Assembly: GCA_900554365.1 (NCBI GenBank)
Contig: USGY01000029.1
Location: 1 to 7,713 of the forward strand
Source: an uncultured Clostridium sp.
Lineage (GTDB): Bacteria; Bacillota; Clostridia; TANB77; CAG-508
DNA: 7,713 bases
Direction of reading: 5' to 3'
Shown here one piece after another: positions 6,189 through 7,713 of this stretch (the first letter of the stretch is position 1; every line of letters begins with the position of its first letter). A program made the position numbers and the translations under genes. The notes under the pieces were generated by a model. The model was not told the origin of the DNA. It made no database searches and saw only the letters and a list, made by a program, of their open reading frames with translations.

Positions 6189-6217
6189 ATTTTAACACAT
6201 TTTATTAAAAATTAAAA
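6189..6217 (-). promoter_or_regulatory. Candidate extended -10 promoter of the SPOUT operon
   Basis: On the minus strand TAAAAT (6189-6194) is preceded by TGT, forming an extended -10. A weak -35 (TTTTAA, 6212-6217) stands 17 bases upstream. Transcription would start near 6182, about 25 bases before the ATG at 6155-6157. The trxA terminator lies just upstream, so the operon needs its own promoter here. Confidence 0.5.
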
Positions 6218-6279
6218 TATTCATTTATATATTTTGCTTTATTTTTATTAGAAATATTCAAAATGAAAAATTTTAAAAT

Positions 6280-6317
6280 AAAAAAATAGGATAATTGGTT
6301 TACCACCAAAAATCCTA
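6280..6317 (-). terminator. Intrinsic terminator after trxA
   Basis: Two nested stems (TAGGAT/ATCCTA outside and TTGGT/ACCAA inside) are separated by a symmetrical two-base internal loop. They close on a five-base loop and are followed on the minus strand by seven T residues. The structure starts about seven bases after the trxA stop. It cleanly separates trxA from the methyltransferase operon. Confidence 0.88.
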
Positions 6318-6324
6318 CTCTTTT

Positions 6325-6636
6325 TTATTGTTTTAACAATTCTAATATTTTTGCTTTTTCAACAAATCCTACTGAACGTGCTTTTTCTTGACCATCTTTT
6401 ATAACAATCAAAGTTGGTATTGACATTACTCTGTAATCCATTGCAATATCAGGTGATTCATCTACATTTATTTTTACAACTTTAATGTCTTCACTTTCTT
6501 GAGCTATTTCATCAACTATTGGTGATAACATTTTACAGGGGCCACACCAATCTGCAAAAAAGTCAATTAATACTGGTTCTTTGCTTTTTAACACTTCAGT
6601 TTCAAATGTTTCACTTGTTACTTTTACTACTTCCAT
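6325..6636 (-). CDS. trxA: Thioredoxin
   Basis: A 103-residue classical thioredoxin, the cytoplasmic disulfide reductase recycled by thioredoxin reductase. It supplies electrons to enzymes such as ribonucleotide reductase and peroxiredoxins. The active site WCGPC is at residues 30-34 (redox cysteines C31 and C34), preceded by VLIDFFAD. The buried acid of this class is the D at residue 25, and the cis-proline P74 is in SIPT. The glycine near residue 90 (SVGF) is in its usual place. Length and order are normal and there is no signal peptide. The start ATG follows AGGAGG. It begins 55 bases after the ZIP transporter stop. A TATAAT at 6679-6684 lacks a good -35, so it may be partly cotranscribed with the transporter. 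A terminator follows. Confidence 0.96.
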   Translation of the reverse strand: MEVVKVTSETFETEVLKSKEPVLIDFFADWCGPCKMLSPIVDEIAQESEDIKVVKINVDESPDIAMDYRVMSIPTLIVIKDGQEKARSVGFVEKAKILELLKQ

Positions 6637-6691
6637 TTTAACCTCCTATTTTTCTTTAGTATATATACTTTTTTTTGCATTATACTATTTT

Positions 6692-7495
6692 TTATCCTAA
6701 AGCTATATCAAGAACCATCATCAAAACAAATCCTATTGCTAATCCTATTGTTCCTATATTTGAATGTTCTCCACTTTGAGCTTCAGGTATTAGTTCTTCT
6801 ACTATTACATATATCATTGCTCCTGCTGCAAATGCTAATATATATGGTAGTATTGGTGTTACTAGACCAGTTAAAAGTATTGTTATTATTGCTCCAATTG
6901 GTTCTACTATTCCTGACAATACTCCATCTACAAATGCTTTTAATTTTGATTTTCCTTCACTTTTTAAAGGCATTGATATAATTGCACCTTCAGGGAAATT
7001 TTGGATAGCTATTCCTATTGCTAAAGCTGTTGCTGAAGCCATTGTCATTCCAGTACCTCCAGCTAATGCTGCTGCTAATACCACACCTACTGCCATTCCT
7101 TCTGGAATATTATGTAGTGTTACTGCAAAAACTAACATAGTTTCTTTTTTTATATGAGCCTTTATTCCTTCAGGTTTATCATTATCTAGATGTAAATGTG
7201 GCACAACACTGTCTAAAAGTAATAAGAATAAAATTCCTATTAAAAATCCTGCAGTTGCTGGTAACCATTCTATTTGGCCTTGTTCTTTTGTCATATTTAT
7301 TGCTGGTATTAACAAAGACCATACAGATGCTGCCATCATTATACCTGCCGCAAAACCAAGTAATAGCTTTTGTAATTTTACATTTATTTTATCATGCATA
7401 AAAAATACCATTGCTGAACCTAAACTAGTTCCTAAAAATGGAATTGTTAAGCACATTATAATTGGTAATGTTTGATCCATATCTGTCTGTGACAT
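6692..7495 (-). CDS. ZIP-family divalent metal transporter
   Basis: A 267-residue inner-membrane protein with about eight membrane spans, of the ZIP family (ZupT/GufA-like) that brings zinc and other divalent metals into the cytoplasm. The paired metal-site motifs are visible: HNIPEG (128-133) in the fourth span and QNFPEGA (165-171) in the fifth. Also present are VEPIGA (197-202) and EELIPE (233-238). A short His-containing loop, VPHLHLD (98-104), lies before the fourth span, where the family often has a metal-binding loop. Length is typical for a bacterial ZIP. The start is the ATG at 7493-7495, because an earlier, better spaced ATG (7505-7507) is followed directly by UAG UAA. The real start is therefore 18 bases from the AAAGGAG and lies inside a hairpin, an arrangement that suggests translational control. 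Metal specificity cannot be inferred. Confidence 0.92.
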   Translation of the reverse strand: MSQTDMDQTLPIIMCLTIPFLGTSLGSAMVFFMHDKINVKLQKLLLGFAAGIMMAASVWSLLIPAINMTKEQGQIEWLPATAGFLIGILFLLLLDSVVPHLHLDNDKPEGIKAHIKKETMLVFAVTLHNIPEGMAVGVVLAAALAGGTGMTMASATALAIGIAIQNFPEGAIISMPLKSEGKSKLKAFVDGVLSGIVEPIGAIITILLTGLVTPILPYILAFAAGAMIYVIVEELIPEAQSGEHSNIGTIGLAIGFVLMMVLDIALG

Positions 7496-7520
7496 GTTTT
7501 ACTACATGTCTTGCTCCTTT
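7491..7520 (-). promoter_or_regulatory. AUG-stop minimal ORF and start-codon hairpin in the ZIP leader
   Basis: On the minus strand the leader reads AAAGGAGC AAGAC, then AUG UAG UAA AAC AUG, where the last AUG is the transporter start. The Shine-Dalgarno is six bases from the first AUG and 18 from the second. The same bases form a perfect inverted repeat, GACATGT and ACATGTC around a six-base loop (7491-7510). In RNA the two AUGs would therefore pair with each other's complement. It could act through reinitiation, start-codon masking or as a DNA operator; which one is unknown. Confidence 0.55.
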
Positions 7521-7540
7521 CTAATTAAGTTTACTATACT

Positions 7541-7569
7541 ATTTTATCACATTTTTTTCATTTTTGTAA
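7541..7569 (-). promoter_or_regulatory. Candidate extended -10 promoter of the ZIP transporter gene
   Basis: On the minus strand TTACAA (7564-7569), 17 bases, then TAAAAT (7541-7546) preceded by TGA, an extended -10. Transcription would start near 7534, giving a leader of about 40 bases that contains the AUG-stop hairpin. A further copy of GACATGT overlaps the upstream edge of the -35 box. In 7570-7713 I see only AT-rich sequence with weak promoter-like words in both directions and no gene. Confidence 0.5.
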
Positions 7570-7713
7570 CATGTCCTAATTATTTTTATCTATTTTTGTT
7601 ATATTTATTGGATTTTTTTCATATAATATAGTATATTTATAGGTTTACAATAGATATGACACACTTGAATTAAAAAAATATTGAAAGAGAGTTCCAAAAG
7701 TGATATTGTTTAG

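Noticed and set aside
6660..6690. AGTATATATACT palindrome and TAGTATA/TATACTA arms between the ZIP gene and trxA
   Set aside because: A low-complexity AT stem with no following T-run, and the TATAAT here lacks a matching -35, so neither a terminator nor a promoter can be called with confidence.
6736..7401. Plus-strand hydrophobic frames within the ZIP transporter
   Set aside because: The complement of membrane-protein codons yields leucine-rich shadows; the minus strand has the HNIPEG and QNFPEG motifs.
7600..7713. Possible divergent plus-strand gene or promoter at the right edge
   Set aside because: Only short frames without ribosome sites and weak TATAAT-like words are present; nothing can be supported.

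Overview
The DNA is very AT-rich (about three quarters A+T by eye). It uses strong AGGAGG-type ribosome binding sites and carries a Gram-positive style gene set, with a YsgA-like 23S rRNA methyltransferase beside TrmL. Together with a class I cyclic-di-GMP riboswitch, this points to a low-GC Firmicute, most likely a clostridium; the exact genus cannot be read from the sequence. Every gene I can support lies on the minus strand, so transcription runs from high to low coordinates.

Right-hand half (4769-7569), housekeeping. First transcribed is a ZIP-family metal transporter (6692-7495). Its leader is unusual: the well-placed Shine-Dalgarno serves an AUG that is followed at once by UAG UAA, and that AUG forms a hairpin with the real start codon. 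Next comes thioredoxin trxA (6325-6636), closed by a clear intrinsic terminator. Then comes a two-gene operon of SPOUT RNA methyltransferases: a TrmH/RlmB/YsgA-like rRNA enzyme (5363-6157) and TrmL (4843-5346, GTG start, 16-nt gap). It also ends in a strong terminator (4769-4798).

Left-hand half (1-4603), accessory and partly decayed. It holds a PD-(D/E)XK nuclease/transposase of the Rpn/YhgA family with an apparently altered active site. Next is an orphan nitrate/sulfonate/taurine-type ABC ATPase cut off just after its H-loop, with no permease or binding protein nearby. A membrane-anchored unknown protein follows from a near-consensus promoter. Behind it is a RhuM-family gene broken by one frameshifting deletion and one in-frame deletion.

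The most informative element is at about 1476-1553: a complete class I c-di-GMP (GEMM-I) aptamer behind a strong extended -10 promoter. It directly precedes a 218-residue membrane-anchored, probably extracytoplasmic protein of unknown function (798-1454). That protein, and possibly the small polytopic membrane protein downstream (305-703), would therefore be c-di-GMP-controlled envelope proteins. At the left edge are a frameshifted small membrane-protein gene (71-245) and the first 15 codons of a gene running out of the window (1-46).

No intergenic gap exceeds about 240 bases. The longest are 1455-1669 (promoter and riboswitch), 4604-4842 (terminator and AT-rich leader) and 7496-7713 (ZIP leader and promoter; nothing further recognised in 7570-7713). 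I saw no tRNA, rRNA, CRISPR array or insertion-sequence ends.
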